Part shown: positions 1 to 9,659 of the stretch, piece by piece | Layout: every line of letters begins with the position of its first letter | Position numbering within the stretch: position 1 is the stretch's first letter | NCBI GenBank assembly: GCA_035253825.1 | Contig: DATFBM010000037.1 | Span: 4,734-68,733 of the forward strand | Length of the DNA: 64,000 nucleotides | Reading direction: 5' to 3' | Source of the DNA: JACCTH01 sp035253825 | GTDB lineage: Bacteria > Actinomycetota > Acidimicrobiia > Spongiisociales > ZC4RG35 | The notes under the pieces: model-generated | Seen by the model: the letters and a program-made list of their open reading frames with translations, nothing else | Told to the model about the DNA's origin: nothing | Database searches by the model: none | Program-made: the position numbers and the translations under genes

Positions 1-16
1 CGACACTCATCCCCGG

Positions 17-409
17 CTAGAGCTTGAACTGGTGGGGCAGGAGCTCAGAGAGGCTGTGCTCTCTCGTGTCTGGTTCGGCTGTGGTCACCAAGACCCTCTG
101 GGTACCGAACTCACTGAGGATTTGACGGCAGCGACCACAGGGATAGGCAGCTTCAAGCGAAGGGGCATCAATGCATGCCACTGCGATCTTCTCCACCTGG
201 CGAACTCCCGCCGAGACAGCGGTCCCGACCGCCGTGGCTTCGGCGCAATTGGAGGCGGGATAGGCGGCGTTTTCGATGTTGGCTCCCGTGAAGATGCGAC
301 CGTCCGCACCCAGTAATGCCGCCCCCACCCGGAAGTTCGAATAAGGGGCGTAGGCCCCGAGAGCTGCCTCTCGCGCCATCGCCGCCAGGGTTTCGTCGTC
401 GGTGGTCAT
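17..409 (-). CDS. cdd: Cytidine deaminase
   Basis: Pyrimidine-salvage enzyme that hydrolyses cytidine and deoxycytidine to uridine and deoxyuridine in the cytoplasm. The 130-residue product has the usual length of the homotetrameric class. The catalytic motif is NCAEATA, with zinc ligand Cys55 and proton-shuttling Glu57. The second zinc motif is PCGRCRQ, with Cys91 and Cys94. The N-terminal segment with PYSNFRVGAAL is the family nucleoside-binding stretch. The ATG overlaps the ftsY stop as ATGA, so translation is probably coupled. It lies at the distal end of the mutM-acyP-smc-ftsY run. Function is well supported by motifs. Confidence 0.96.
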   Translation of the reverse strand: MTTDDETLAAMAREAALGAYAPYSNFRVGAALLGADGRIFTGANIENAAYPASNCAEATAVGTAVSAGVRQVEKIAVACIDAPSLEAAYPCGRCRQILSEFGTQRVLVTTAEPDTREHSLSELLPHQFKL

Positions 410-1401
410 GCGTCGGCGAGCAATTCGTCGACAAAAGCCTCCGGCTCGAATGGCATCAGATCCTCCACCTGCTCTCCGACCCCGATGAACTTGACGGGCA
501 CGCCCAATTCGTTCTCGACGGCGACCACGATCCCTCCCCGGGCGGTGCCATCGAGCTTGGTGAGGATGATGCCGGTGAGCCCGATGGCGTGCCCGAACTC
601 CCGTACCTGAGCGATTCCGTTCTGGCCCCCGGTGGCATCGAGAACGAGGAGGGACTCGGTGATGCGACCACCTTCCCGCTCCAGGACCCTCCGGATCTTG
701 CGCAACTCTTCCATCAGGTTCTGCTTGGAATGCAGGCGCCCGGCCGTATCGACAATGACGACATCGTGGCCCCGCGCTTTGGCCGCACTCAATCCATCGA
801 AGGCCACCGCCGCCGGATCGGAGCCCTCTCGACCCCCCACCACCGGCACCCCCACCCGGTCGGCCCAGGTTCGAAGCTGGGCATCGGCCGCGGCCCGAAA
901 GGTATCGGCGGCGGCAAGTAGGGGCTGGTGCCCGTCGGCCAGCATGCGACCGGCGAGCTTGGCGATCGAGGTCGTTTTCCCGGAGCCGTTCACCCCTACC
1001 ACCAGTACCACGGCCGGATCCCCCGCCAGGTCGACGCGTCGATCGACATTTTCAAAGACCGAACGCAATTCGGTGTCGAGAAGCGTGCGAGCCGTGGTCG
1101 CGTCGGTCGGCTTCTGGCGGCGGACGCGTTCGACTACTCCCGTAGCGGTGGCGAGGCCGACGTCAGCTCCGATCAGAGCTTCCTCCATCGACTGCCAGAA
1201 CTCATCGTCGAGAGATCCGCGCCCGAAAACACTGCGCAGAGATTGGCCGAGGGCGGTACGCGATTTTGCGATCCGCCCCTCGATGGTCGGCTTGACGACC
1301 GTGGTCCCAGGTCCGGCCTCCTCCCGGTTCCGGTAGAAAAAGAAGGCCCCGACCAGCAGCAGAAGTACCGCGATGGCCAGGGTGGGGAGCAGCCAATCCA
1401 T
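406..1401 (-). CDS. ftsY: Signal recognition particle receptor FtsY
   Basis: SRP receptor GTPase that docks SRP-bound ribosomes at the Sec translocon. Residues 1-23 form one hydrophobic segment, so the protein looks membrane-anchored by a real transmembrane helix, as is usual in actinobacteria, instead of the acidic A domain of enterobacteria. The NG domain follows: P-loop GVNGSGKT at about 136-143, DTAGR, TKLDGTARGG and a C-terminal GVGE. Length 331 fits the short actinobacterial form. It lies 44 bp downstream of smc, separated by a perfect stem-loop, and overlaps cdd by 4 bp. ATG start, no strong Shine-Dalgarno sequence seen. Confidence 0.97.
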   Translation of the reverse strand: MDWLLPTLAIAVLLLLVGAFFFYRNREEAGPGTTVVKPTIEGRIAKSRTALGQSLRSVFGRGSLDDEFWQSMEEALIGADVGLATATGVVERVRRQKPTDATTARTLLDTELRSVFENVDRRVDLAGDPAVVLVVGVNGSGKTTSIAKLAGRMLADGHQPLLAAADTFRAAADAQLRTWADRVGVPVVGGREGSDPAAVAFDGLSAAKARGHDVVIVDTAGRLHSKQNLMEELRKIRRVLEREGGRITESLLVLDATGGQNGIAQVREFGHAIGLTGIILTKLDGTARGGIVVAVENELGVPVKFIGVGEQVEDLMPFEPEAFVDELLADA

Positions 1402-1413
1402 TCCGACATTCTG

Positions 1414-1451
1414 GCGTAAATTCGGCGCAGAAGACTGCGCCGAATTTACGC
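1414..1451 (-). terminator. Perfect 17-bp inverted repeat at the smc/ftsY junction
   Basis: Arms at 1414-1430 and 1435-1451 are exact reverse complements with a 4-nt loop. The smc stop codon (1446-1448) lies inside the right arm. No T-run follows on the minus strand, so it may be a weak terminator, an attenuator or an mRNA-end stabiliser between smc and ftsY. The outer end of the stem (GCGTAAATT) resembles that of the hairpin at 25722-25770. Confidence 0.7.
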
Positions 1452-4400
1452 AAGAACGAATTGGCGGCTAATGACTTGCGACGAGCCCCCCGGTTCCATC
1501 GTCACTCCGTAAAGAACGTCGGCCGCCTCCATCGTCTGCTGCTGGTGGGTGATCAAGATGAGCTGGCTCTCACCCCGGAATGCTTCGAGCAATCTAAGGA
1601 AGCGCCGGAGGTTGGCGTCGTCGAGAGCCGCCTCCACCTCGTCGAGGATATAGAACGGTGAAGGCCGCGCCGCGAAGACTGCAAAGAGGAAAGCCAACGC
1701 AGCCAGTGATCGCTCCCCACCGGACAGAAGACTGAGCTTGGCGATCTTCTTGCCATGAGGCTGTGCTTCGATCTCGACTCCGGAGGTGAGTGGCTGATCG
1801 GGCTCGGTGAGCCGCATCTTTCCTTGTCCGCCCGGAAAGAGAACCGTGAAGTACTCCTCGTAATTGGCCGCCACCTCGCTGAAGGCAGCTATGAATCGGC
1901 TCTCGATCTCCTCGTCGAGCGCCTTCATCACCTTCCGGAGCTCGGCCCGCGACCTCTCGAGGTCTTCGAGTTGACCGCTCAGGAATTCATGCCGCTCGGA
2001 TAGCTCGCGATACTCCTCGGCAGCGAGGGGATTTACCGGTCCCATTCGTCGCAGCTGGGCGGCACGCGTCGCTAGGAGCCCGGTGAGATCCTCGGCGTCG
2101 GTCTCGGGCCGAGTTGCTGCCAGTGCCTCTTCCGGCGAGACGTCCGCCTCGCGGGCCAAAGACTCGACGACCGCCTCCCGCCGCACACGGGATTCGGCGG
2201 CGACGATGGCCAACTCGGCCAGAGCTGCCTTGTTAGTGTCAAGCGATCTCTCCAGATCATCGAGCCGCCGACGGCGCTCTTCGAGGTCGAGATTGACTGT
2301 CCGGCCCTCGGCACGCCCGGCCCCGAGTCGGTCACGCAACTCCGTGATCCGAGAGTTCACCACCTCGACTGCCCGTCGGGCCAGAGTTTCCACCCTCTCG
2401 AGACGGGACAGAGTTTGCATCGACACGGAGCGGCCCGGCTCTCTGCCTCCCGCCAGCTCGACTGTGATCGACTTCTGCCGAGCCTCGAGCATTGACCTCC
2501 GCTCCGCCGCCGTCGATGACGCCAGAGCAGCCTGCTTCCACAGCTCCCTGGTCTGCTCCTGCTCCTTGGCCAGCTGACGCCGGCGATCGTCTAGCTCGGC
2601 CAACAACGCCTGCCGCCGGCCCTCGTCGCCTTCCAGGGCCTCCATCGTCGCCTCGAGTTCTGCGAGCGCGGCCTGCCGTTCGCCAATTGTCGCCTCCAAG
2701 AGCGACTCGCGGGATTGGAGTCTTCCCCGCTCGGCGTCCAGCTCGGCGCTTTGGCGGCGGGATCGAGCCAGCAACTCGGTGGCACCGGCCAGCTTGACCT
2801 CCAAAGCCTCAAGTGTCTCCAGGGCGGCTCGCTCCGCATTTCGACTTCCCTCGAACTGGCGATGGGCGGTGTTGACCCGGCTCGTCGCCCGGGCCAGCTC
2901 GAGCTCGGCCGCCTCTTCTTCGGCTTCGGCCTCGATCAATGAGCGGTTCTCGGGATGAGCCGTCCGGATCCCATCGATGGTGATCAAGTCGCCCTCGGGC
3001 GTGACCACGCGAAGGCCGGGATGGCGCTGGACTGCCGCCCAGGCGGTCGCCCATCCTTCGGCCACGGCCACATCGCCGAGCAACGCGCGGGCCAGGGACG
3101 ATTGCCCGGTGACTCCGATCAAGTCGATCAACGCCTCGAGACCTACCTGATCCGCCAGGGCGGAGGCGTCGTCCCCCGGCCCCTTCCAGTCCCCCACCAC
3201 GGAGACCCCCCCACCTCCTTGGGCCTTCAGTTGCCGCACCGCATCTTCCAAATCCGCCCCCGACTCGAAAGCGATCGCTTGCGACCAGGGACCAAGCGCA
3301 GCCTCGGTCGCCGCAAGCCATTCCACCGGCACCGACAGCAGATCGATGATCATCCCCCGGGCACCCTGCGCTTGAGCGACGAGGCGCTTCCACTCGGGGT
3401 CGCCAGTCACGCTGATCGCCTCCTTGCGCGCCCTGGCAGCAGCCACGGCGAAGCGCGCCTCTTGCTGATCGACCTGAGCCTGCTCCCAACTCATCTGGTC
3501 TTGGCGGCTCCTGGCGGCGGCGTCCTCATACGATCTGCCGACGACTCCGACCTCGGTGTCGAGCGCTCGCGTCTCGTTCAGATACCGCTCAGCAGCCTCG
3601 TTTTCAGCTTCGACTTGTTCGGTCAGCACCAAGAGCCGCTTGCGGACCTCGTCGAGCTCATGCCGGTCGCGCTCGTCGGCAGCCACCATCGCCCGATGCT
3701 CACCCTGTGAAACGGCCAAGGCACCTTCCGCTGAGAGCCCCATCTGATCGGCGAGCGATCTTTCGTGGGCCTCGATCAATCGCAAAGTCGCTTCACAATG
3801 CCCGACCTGGCGGCGAGCGTCTTCCTCCGCGGAGGCGAGCTCGGAGATCTCGGTGTCGATATCGGCCAGTTCGGTCTCCAGGTCGCGTCGCCGTTCGTCG
3901 ATGTCCTCACGCCGGGAGAGTCCGCTGCGATGTCGTTCGTGGGCGACCTGAGCAATCCGGCGCAGGCTCTCCAGTGACGTCTCGAGACGCGCCGCGGCCA
4001 GGCTGTCCGCTTCCGTGGAGGCCGCCAGCGATTGCGACCGTCGAGCGAGCCCGGCCGCCTCGGACTCGAGAATCCCGATCTCCATTTCCGCCGCGCCTAT
4101 CGCCTTTTCCAGGGCCTCTTTCTCTGCAACCGATCGGCTGATGACCCCATCGAGGCGGCGAAGCTCCTCAGCGCCCAGGAACAGAGTCAGGGCCCGAACT
4201 TCGGCGGCCGCTTCTTCATGACGATGAGCAGCCTCGGCTTGCCGCTTCAGCGGCCGCATCTGGCGGGCGACTTCGGAAAGGATGTCGGTCAGGCGTTGGC
4301 AATCCTCGCCGGTCCTCTCGAGCCTTCGCACGGCCCGCTCCTTCCGGAGCTTGTGCTTGAGGATGCCGGCGGCTTCTTCGATGATCGCCCGGTGCTCTGA

Positions 4401-4862
4401 GCCATCGGCGGCGAGGACCGAGTCCACCTGTCCCTGGTTGACGATGATGTGCTGGTGCCGTCCGACTCCGGAGTCGCTGAGCAGCTCGGTGACGTCAAGT
4501 AATCGGCACTCGATGCCATTGATCTCGTATTCTGAGGAACCGTCGCGAAATAACCGGCGGGTGATTGCGACCTCGTCGAGGTCGAGGTCGAGGTCCCGTC
4601 CCCTGTTATCGAGGATGACGGTGACCTCGGCCCGATTCAGCGCCGGGCGGGTAAGCGTCCCGGCGAAGATGACATCCTCCATTTTCGAGGTGCGCAACGA
4701 CGAGGGAGCCTGCGTCCCCAGGACCCAATGCACGGCGTCCACCAGGTTCGATTTGCCCGAGCCGTTGGGGCCTACCACGACCGAAATCCCAGGCCGATAT
4801 TCGAGGCGCGTGCGGTCGGCAAACGACTTGAAACCAACCAGTTTGAGGGTCTTCAAATACAA
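1446..4862 (-). CDS. smc: Chromosome segregation protein SMC
   Basis: Bacterial condensin ATPase. The 1138-residue length is standard. The N-terminal head has Walker A GPNGSGKS at 31-38. Two long Glu/Arg/Ala-rich coiled coils flank a hinge at roughly 490-620. The C-terminal head has the ABC signature LSGGERSL and the Walker B/D-loop stretch FYILDEVEAALDD at about 1070-1082. The start is TTG at 4862, with an AGGTG-type ribosome-binding sequence just upstream; no ATG or GTG fits the conserved N-terminus better. It lies 50 bp downstream of acyP in the conserved actinobacterial mutM-smc-ftsY order. The partner genes scpA and scpB are not in the window. Confidence 0.98.
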   Translation of the reverse strand: MYLKTLKLVGFKSFADRTRLEYRPGISVVVGPNGSGKSNLVDAVHWVLGTQAPSSLRTSKMEDVIFAGTLTRPALNRAEVTVILDNRGRDLDLDLDEVAITRRLFRDGSSEYEINGIECRLLDVTELLSDSGVGRHQHIIVNQGQVDSVLAADGSEHRAIIEEAAGILKHKLRKERAVRRLERTGEDCQRLTDILSEVARQMRPLKRQAEAAHRHEEAAAEVRALTLFLGAEELRRLDGVISRSVAEKEALEKAIGAAEMEIGILESEAAGLARRSQSLAASTEADSLAAARLETSLESLRRIAQVAHERHRSGLSRREDIDERRRDLETELADIDTEISELASAEEDARRQVGHCEATLRLIEAHERSLADQMGLSAEGALAVSQGEHRAMVAADERDRHELDEVRKRLLVLTEQVEAENEAAERYLNETRALDTEVGVVGRSYEDAAARSRQDQMSWEQAQVDQQEARFAVAAARARKEAISVTGDPEWKRLVAQAQGARGMIIDLLSVPVEWLAATEAALGPWSQAIAFESGADLEDAVRQLKAQGGGGVSVVGDWKGPGDDASALADQVGLEALIDLIGVTGQSSLARALLGDVAVAEGWATAWAAVQRHPGLRVVTPEGDLITIDGIRTAHPENRSLIEAEAEEEAAELELARATSRVNTAHRQFEGSRNAERAALETLEALEVKLAGATELLARSRRQSAELDAERGRLQSRESLLEATIGERQAALAELEATMEALEGDEGRRQALLAELDDRRRQLAKEQEQTRELWKQAALASSTAAERRSMLEARQKSITVELAGGREPGRSVSMQTLSRLERVETLARRAVEVVNSRITELRDRLGAGRAEGRTVNLDLEERRRRLDDLERSLDTNKAALAELAIVAAESRVRREAVVESLAREADVSPEEALAATRPETDAEDLTGLLATRAAQLRRMGPVNPLAAEEYRELSERHEFLSGQLEDLERSRAELRKVMKALDEEIESRFIAAFSEVAANYEEYFTVLFPGGQGKMRLTEPDQPLTSGVEIEAQPHGKKIAKLSLLSGGERSLAALAFLFAVFAARPSPFYILDEVEAALDDANLRRFLRLLEAFRGESQLILITHQQQTMEAADVLYGVTMEPGGSSQVISRQFVLA

Positions 4863-4912
4863 GAGTTACACCTGTGTTATTCGGGAATTTGAGGCTAGCC
4901 CTCTGTTCACAA

Positions 4913-5188
4913 TTATTGGCGGATGACGAAGTCTTGGATCAACCGATCGGGAGCGACGGTTTCGGACTCGACTCCGCTCACGAGCGCCCCCTGCGGGCCG
5001 TGCCAGAGCCAGTCGACCATGCGATTCACAGCCTCGTCGTCGCCCTGGAGCCAGACTTCGACGGTCCCGTTCCGGTACTCGTTGCGAACCCATCCGAGAA
5101 GGCCCGCTCCCCTCGCTTCGCTGCGAGTGGCCTGACGGAAACCCACTCCGTGGACGCTCCCGCTAACGACGGCTTTGACTGCTTTCAC
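4913..5188 (-). CDS. acyP: Acylphosphatase
   Basis: Small alpha/beta-sandwich hydrolase of acyl phosphates such as carbamoyl- and acetyl-phosphate. I start it at GTG 5188, which overlaps the mutM stop as GTGA. That gives 91 residues, the normal family size; the longer reading frame runs back into mutM. Catalytic Arg18 lies in SVHGVGFRQ and catalytic Asn36 in GWVRNEYRNG. Coupling to mutM and position before smc match many actinobacteria. Confidence 0.93.
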   Translation of the reverse strand: MKAVKAVVSGSVHGVGFRQATRSEARGAGLLGWVRNEYRNGTVEVWLQGDDEAVNRMVDWLWHGPQGALVSGVESETVAPDRLIQDFVIRQ

Positions 5189-6009
5189 TTCTGGCAATTT
5201 GGGCAGTAATACGAAGAACGGCCTCCGATGACAACGCGCTCGATAGCCGTCCCGCACCGCCGGCAGGCCTCGTTCTCGCGGCCGTAGGCGAAAAGACGGT
5301 CCCGGAAACCGCCCGCCTGGCCGTCGGGAAGCAAGTAGGCCATATCGTTCAATGAGGTTCCCCCGGCGGCGATGCCTGCTCTCAGAACCGGAGCGATGGC
5401 GGCCCGCAACTTCTTCAGCTCATCTCCGGTGAGCTCCCCGCCAGGACGGGTGGGTCGAACTCGCGCCCGGAAGAGAACCTCGTCGGCATAAATGTTTCCA
5501 AGCCCCGAGACGATGCGCTGGTCGAGCAGCAGTGACTTGATCGGCGCCCGCCGACCCGAGAGTCGCCCTGCAAGCTCTGGCGAGCGCGGCAAATCGGCGA
5601 GAGCATCGCGCCCGAGCTTGATCTCCCTGGCTAGCTCCTCTGGGGTGAAAACGGCCACGAAGCCAAAAGTACGGGGATCGATGAAACGTATCTCGGTCCC
5701 CAAATCGGTCCTGGCCCAGAAATGGGTATGAGGCATCTCTGGATCGCCGCGACTGGCGATGAGCACCCGGCCCGACATACCCAGGTGGGTCACCCAGGTG
5801 AGCCCGGACCCCAGCCGTCCGAGGATGAACTTGCCCTGGCGCTCCAGCCGATCCACGCGCTGACCTACGAGTCGGTCGATGATGTCGGCTGGGTTCTCGT
5901 TGCGTCTGCCGGTGCGGGGATGCCGCAACTCGGACGCGACGATCCGGCGGCCCTCGACATGAGGGACCATGAACTGACGGGTTGTTTCCACCTCGGGAAG
6001 CTCGGGCAC
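5185..6009 (-). CDS. mutM: Formamidopyrimidine-DNA glycosylase (Fpg/MutM)
   Basis: Base-excision repair glycosylase/AP lyase for 8-oxoguanine and formamidopyrimidines. The start is GTG at 6009 because the mature enzyme must begin with Pro: the motif is (M)PELPEVETT, giving catalytic Pro2 and Glu3. The longer frame upstream overlaps the ABC ATPase gene and is not real. Length 274 is typical. A Lys near 57 (GKFILG) and the C-terminal zinc finger CRRCG...CPNC complete the active enzyme. It sits 25 bp after the iron-transporter ATPase, so it may be read through from that operon. Confidence 0.96.
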   Translation of the reverse strand: MPELPEVETTRQFMVPHVEGRRIVASELRHPRTGRRNENPADIIDRLVGQRVDRLERQGKFILGRLGSGLTWVTHLGMSGRVLIASRGDPEMPHTHFWARTDLGTEIRFIDPRTFGFVAVFTPEELAREIKLGRDALADLPRSPELAGRLSGRRAPIKSLLLDQRIVSGLGNIYADEVLFRARVRPTRPGGELTGDELKKLRAAIAPVLRAGIAAGGTSLNDMAYLLPDGQAGGFRDRLFAYGRENEACRRCGTAIERVVIGGRSSYYCPNCQK

Positions 6010-6034
6010 ACGTTCAAAATAGAAGCGGCGCCGG

Positions 6035-7039
6035 CTAGAGCGGGAAGACGACCGCCTCGTCCACCTTGACTGCAACCCTCTCCCCAGCCTCGAAATCGGG
6101 GGCCGGTCCGAGCCGAGCCCGCAACGTCTCCCCACCAGCCATGGCAATCGAGACCAGTTGATCGTGACCGAAGAACTGGCGCGAGATGACCTGACCGGGC
6201 CCTTCGGAGTCGGCGACGAGGTATACGTTCTCGGGCCGGATCATGAGCTGACAGGCCCCCCGCAGTGATGTGGGAAAGCGACCCAGGGATGACTCTGCCA
6301 TTCCCCCATCGGCGTGGGCCCTGACGAAGTCGGCCTCCCCGAGGAAGGACGCCACCCACGGGCTTTTCGGTTGGCGGTAGAGATCGACGGGTCGATCCGA
6401 TTGCACGATCATTCCCTCGGCCATAACCGAGAGCCGGTCCGAAAGGGAGAGTGCCTCCTCCTGATCATGAGTGACGAAAAGCGCCGTCGTACCCGCTTCG
6501 ATAAGGATTTCTTTCACCTCGTCACGGACGCGGCTCCTCAATGCTGCATCGAGGTTGGAGAAGGGCTCGTCGAGGAGCACGACGCGCGGCTCCGGCGCCA
6601 GGGCCCGGGCCAACGCAACTCGTTGTTGCTGGCCGCCGGAAAGCTGGTGGGGCAGTCTCCGCTCCAGGCCGGAGAGACCGACGAGGTCGAGAAGCTTCGT
6701 CACTTGGCCGGGCCGGATGTTGCGTGCATAAGAAACGTTGGCCTCGACATCGAGATGGGGAAACAGGGCGAAGTCCTGGAACACCATGCCGACTCGGCGC
6801 CTTTCGGGTGGTACCACCAACGACGGACCGGCGACAAGCTGGGATCCCACCCGCACGGTGCCGGAGTCAGGTTGATCGAATCCGGCGATGATTCGGAGAG
6901 CGGTCGTCTTCCCACAGCCGGAGGGGCCGAGGATCGTGTGGAAGTCGCCCTCGTTGACATCGAGGTCAAAGTCACTCAGAGCGCTGATGGGCCCGAAGCG
7001 CTTGGCGATGCCGCGGCAGGTGATGGCAGGATCAGGCAT
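6035..7039 (-). CDS. fbpC: Iron(III) ABC transporter ATP-binding protein (FbpC-like)
   Basis: Cytoplasmic ATPase subunit of a ferric-iron importer. It has Walker A GPSGCGKTT at 38-46, Q-loop VFQDFALFPH, signature LSGGQQQRVALARAL from 133, Walker B VVLLDEPFSNLD from 153, and H-loop FVTHDQEEAL. The C-terminal 100 or so residues form a TOBE-like regulatory region. The size (334) matches the FbpC/CysA/PotA class. The ATG overlaps the permease gene by 8 bp. The iron specificity rests on the neighbouring binding protein and DtxR box, not on the ATPase itself. Confidence 0.92.
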   Translation of the reverse strand: MPDPAITCRGIAKRFGPISALSDFDLDVNEGDFHTILGPSGCGKTTALRIIAGFDQPDSGTVRVGSQLVAGPSLVVPPERRRVGMVFQDFALFPHLDVEANVSYARNIRPGQVTKLLDLVGLSGLERRLPHQLSGGQQQRVALARALAPEPRVVLLDEPFSNLDAALRSRVRDEVKEILIEAGTTALFVTHDQEEALSLSDRLSVMAEGMIVQSDRPVDLYRQPKSPWVASFLGEADFVRAHADGGMAESSLGRFPTSLRGACQLMIRPENVYLVADSEGPGQVISRQFFGHDQLVSIAMAGGETLRARLGPAPDFEAGERVAVKVDEAVVFPL

Positions 7040-8630
7040 TGCGGAGATCGCGGCTGACCAGGAAGTGCATCGGCACTGCGGAGATCATTATCAGTACGAG
7101 TGAGGCGAATGCCGCCCGCGTGTAAAAGCCCTCCGACGTCGTCGACCAAATCCTCACCGCCAAGGTCTCAAATTCGGTCGGACGCAAGAGCAGCGTGGCC
7201 GGAAGCTCCTTCATGGTCGTCAAAAAGACCAGACCCGCCCCGATCAACACCCCCTTTCCGATCAAAGGCATGGTGATGCGACGGAACGTTTCGAACGGCG
7301 ATTGACCTAGCGAGCGGCTGACTTCTTCGAGGTTGGGCGACACCTCCCGGAGGGCCGCCTCGGTGGGGCCCAGGGCCTGGGGCAAGAACATGGTGACATA
7401 AGCAACGAATAGCAGAGGAAGCGTCTGGTAGAGGGGCAATGCAAAAGTGACTCCGACCAGAAGCGTGGCCAAACCGACGGTCAGATGAGGCAGGGCGCTG
7501 ACGGTCCACGCCGTCGCTTCCAAGATGGTGCCGAGCCGGCTCCGGTAGCGGATGACCAGCACCGCAATCGGAATAGCGATGGCCGCCACCAACAGAGCGG
7601 CTCCAATCGAGACCCAAATCGATCGACCCATCTCCGACCAGACCGCGACAGTCTCTCGTCCGGCAGCTGTTCCCCGTACCCACCAGGCCCCGAGGACCGC
7701 GACCGGGACTCCGACCGAGATCGTCACCAACAGGGCCAGAAAAGTCACCGCAGCCAAGCGTTGGCTGCTCGACAATTGGTGGGGTGTCGGTGGCCGAACC
7801 ACTCGACCCCTGCGCTCACCTCGGGGCGGACGGGTGGATCGCTCGAGCCCGATCACAGCCAGGGCCATCAATACGAGCGCAGCTGCGAGCAGAGTGGCCG
7901 GCCGCCGATCGATGCGGCCCGCATATTGCAAGAAGATGGCACGGGTGAACGTGTCGTAACCAAGAAGAGAAACGGCCCCAAAGTCGGCCAGCGTGTAGAG
8001 GCCAACAAGAAGCGCACTCGAACGCAATGCGGGGCCAACCTGGGCCATCAAGACCGTGCGCAATCTCTTCAGGCGACCCGCACCCAGGGCCCGGGCGAGC
8101 TCATCGAGAGCCGGGTCGACCCTCCGCAAGGCGGGTACCAGGCTCAGATGAACATAAGGAAAGGTCGAGACCACGAGAGCCAACACCGCCCCGGGGAGCC
8201 CGCGGGGGATGGGGATATGGCTACCCCCCATCGCCACGATCACCCCGCTCAGAATCCCCTGGCGGCCGGTTCCGGCGAGGAGGACAAGGGCGAGCACATA
8301 GGAGGGAATCACCAGGGGCAGAGCCACCACGGTCGACCAAACACGACCGCCAGGGAGAGCGGTGCGGGTGGTGAGCCAGGCGGTTGCAAAGCCGATCACG
8401 ACCGCGCCCACAACCACGATGGCGGTCAGGAGCAGGGTGTTGAGGGCAAGCTCAGCCAGCCTTCCCGGCGGCAGCACTGCTTGCCAGCCTCCGGCCATCG
8501 ACTGCCAGAGCAAAAATCCGAACGGGAAAACCAGCGGGACCACGGTCAAAGTGGCTACCGCGACGAGACCCAGTGGGGGCCTCCGGCCCGGGCCCGAGAG
8601 CACCGCCCTGTCGGCGACGGCCGTGCTCAC
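7032..8630 (-). CDS. fbpB: Iron(III) ABC transporter permease (FbpB-like)
   Basis: Inner-membrane permease of 532 residues with about 12 predicted transmembrane helices. It is built as two fused binding-protein-dependent transport domains, the usual FbpB/ThiP arrangement. An EAA-like loop occurs in each half (DELARALGAGRLKRLR and EVSRSLGQSPFETFRRI), where the ATPase docks. The GTG start lies 9 bp after the fbpA stop. The gene ends inside the first codons of fbpC. Confidence 0.92.
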   Translation of the reverse strand: MSTAVADRAVLSGPGRRPPLGLVAVATLTVVPLVFPFGFLLWQSMAGGWQAVLPPGRLAELALNTLLLTAIVVVGAVVIGFATAWLTTRTALPGGRVWSTVVALPLVIPSYVLALVLLAGTGRQGILSGVIVAMGGSHIPIPRGLPGAVLALVVSTFPYVHLSLVPALRRVDPALDELARALGAGRLKRLRTVLMAQVGPALRSSALLVGLYTLADFGAVSLLGYDTFTRAIFLQYAGRIDRRPATLLAAALVLMALAVIGLERSTRPPRGERRGRVVRPPTPHQLSSSQRLAAVTFLALLVTISVGVPVAVLGAWWVRGTAAGRETVAVWSEMGRSIWVSIGAALLVAAIAIPIAVLVIRYRSRLGTILEATAWTVSALPHLTVGLATLLVGVTFALPLYQTLPLLFVAYVTMFLPQALGPTEAALREVSPNLEEVSRSLGQSPFETFRRITMPLIGKGVLIGAGLVFLTTMKELPATLLLRPTEFETLAVRIWSTTSEGFYTRAAFASLVLIMISAVPMHFLVSRDLRNA

Positions 8631-8639
8631 AGTCTTATC

Positions 8640-9653
8640 TCAGGCGAGGCCGGCGGCGGCGATCAGGTCCGTCGCTTGATCGAGCACTCCCGCCAGCTCG
8701 GCGCTCGAAAGGACGGGGCTGACCAGCGTGTCTATGGCTGGTAATCCTTCCGGGGCGGGAGCGTCTGCGATGACGGGGTATTCGAAGTTGGTCTCGGCGA
8801 AATAGGCCTGCGACTCCGCTGAGAGGAGGAATTCGATCAGAGCTTCCGCTCCTTCGGGATTGGAGGCGGTGCTCAGAATTCCGATTCCCGAAGGCATGAC
8901 GAGCGAGCCGGCGTCGGGCTCGCTGAAGAAGTGGTTTTGGGCTGTTGTCGAGCCCTGTTCGGCAGCGAGTTCTCGCAGGTAGTAATGGTTGATGAGCCCG
9001 AGCTCGAGGTCGCCGGCATCCACTGCGGCGGCGATCGGGGAGTTGCCGTCGAAAGTGACCGGATCGTTGGCGGCGATCCCTTCGAGCCAGGAGCCCGTGG
9101 CCTCTTCGCCCTCGAGCAGGATCATGGCCGAAATGAAGGTGACAAAGGAACCGTTGGTCGGAGCTATGCCAAAGCGGCCGCTCCATTCGGGTTCTGTGAG
9201 TTCCCGGTAGCTGGCAGGGAGGTCGGCTTCGGCGACCAGCTCGGGGTTGAAGGCCAGGACCCGTGAGCGAGCCGTGACTCCCACCCAGCGACCCTCGGGA
9301 TCGGAAAAGCGGTCCGGGACCAGGCCCAGAATCGAGGAGGGCAACGGTTCCATCAGGTCTGCCACCGAACCGAGTGAGGCCGGATCTTGGGAGTAAAAGA
9401 GGTCGGCGGGCGAATCGGCTCCCTCGGTCAGGATCGTCGCCGCCATCTCCGGCGAGCTGCCATAGCGGACATCGGCATCAATTCCGGTCGCTTCTTCAAA
9501 ACGGGACAGCAAGGGCCCAACCAGCTCTTCAGTCCGGCCGGAATAGAGCACTACGGTTCCGTCTTCGGCGGCAGAGGTTGCCGGGACGGTGGTGGCGGCG
9601 CTGCCTCCGCAGGCCATGAGGAGGACCACGATGAGCAAGATCAGTGACTTCAT
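8640..9653 (-). CDS. fbpA: Iron(III) ABC transporter substrate-binding lipoprotein (FbpA-like)
   Basis: Extracytoplasmic solute-binding protein. The first 15 residues are a lipoprotein signal ending in LMAC, so Cys15 is the likely lipidated residue. The mature part starts with the FbpA/FutA-type VVLYSGRTEELVGPL and includes RYGSSPEMAATI. The NHYYLREL segment carries the paired tyrosines that bind Fe3+ in this family. Length 337 is normal. ATG start directly behind GGAGG, with unusually short spacing. A promoter and a DtxR-type operator lie immediately upstream, implying iron repression by the divergent regulator. Confidence 0.93.
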   Translation of the reverse strand: MKSLILLIVVLLMACGGSAATTVPATSAAEDGTVVLYSGRTEELVGPLLSRFEEATGIDADVRYGSSPEMAATILTEGADSPADLFYSQDPASLGSVADLMEPLPSSILGLVPDRFSDPEGRWVGVTARSRVLAFNPELVAEADLPASYRELTEPEWSGRFGIAPTNGSFVTFISAMILLEGEEATGSWLEGIAANDPVTFDGNSPIAAAVDAGDLELGLINHYYLRELAAEQGSTTAQNHFFSEPDAGSLVMPSGIGILSTASNPEGAEALIEFLLSAESQAYFAETNFEYPVIADAPAPEGLPAIDTLVSPVLSSAELAGVLDQATDLIAAAGLA

Positions 9654-9659
9654 CCTCCA

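Noticed and set aside
7485..8744. Long plus-strand frame of 419 codons over fbpB
   Set aside because: Very Gln/Arg/Gly-rich with no recognisable domain, and fully antisense to a clear permease; a high-GC shadow frame.
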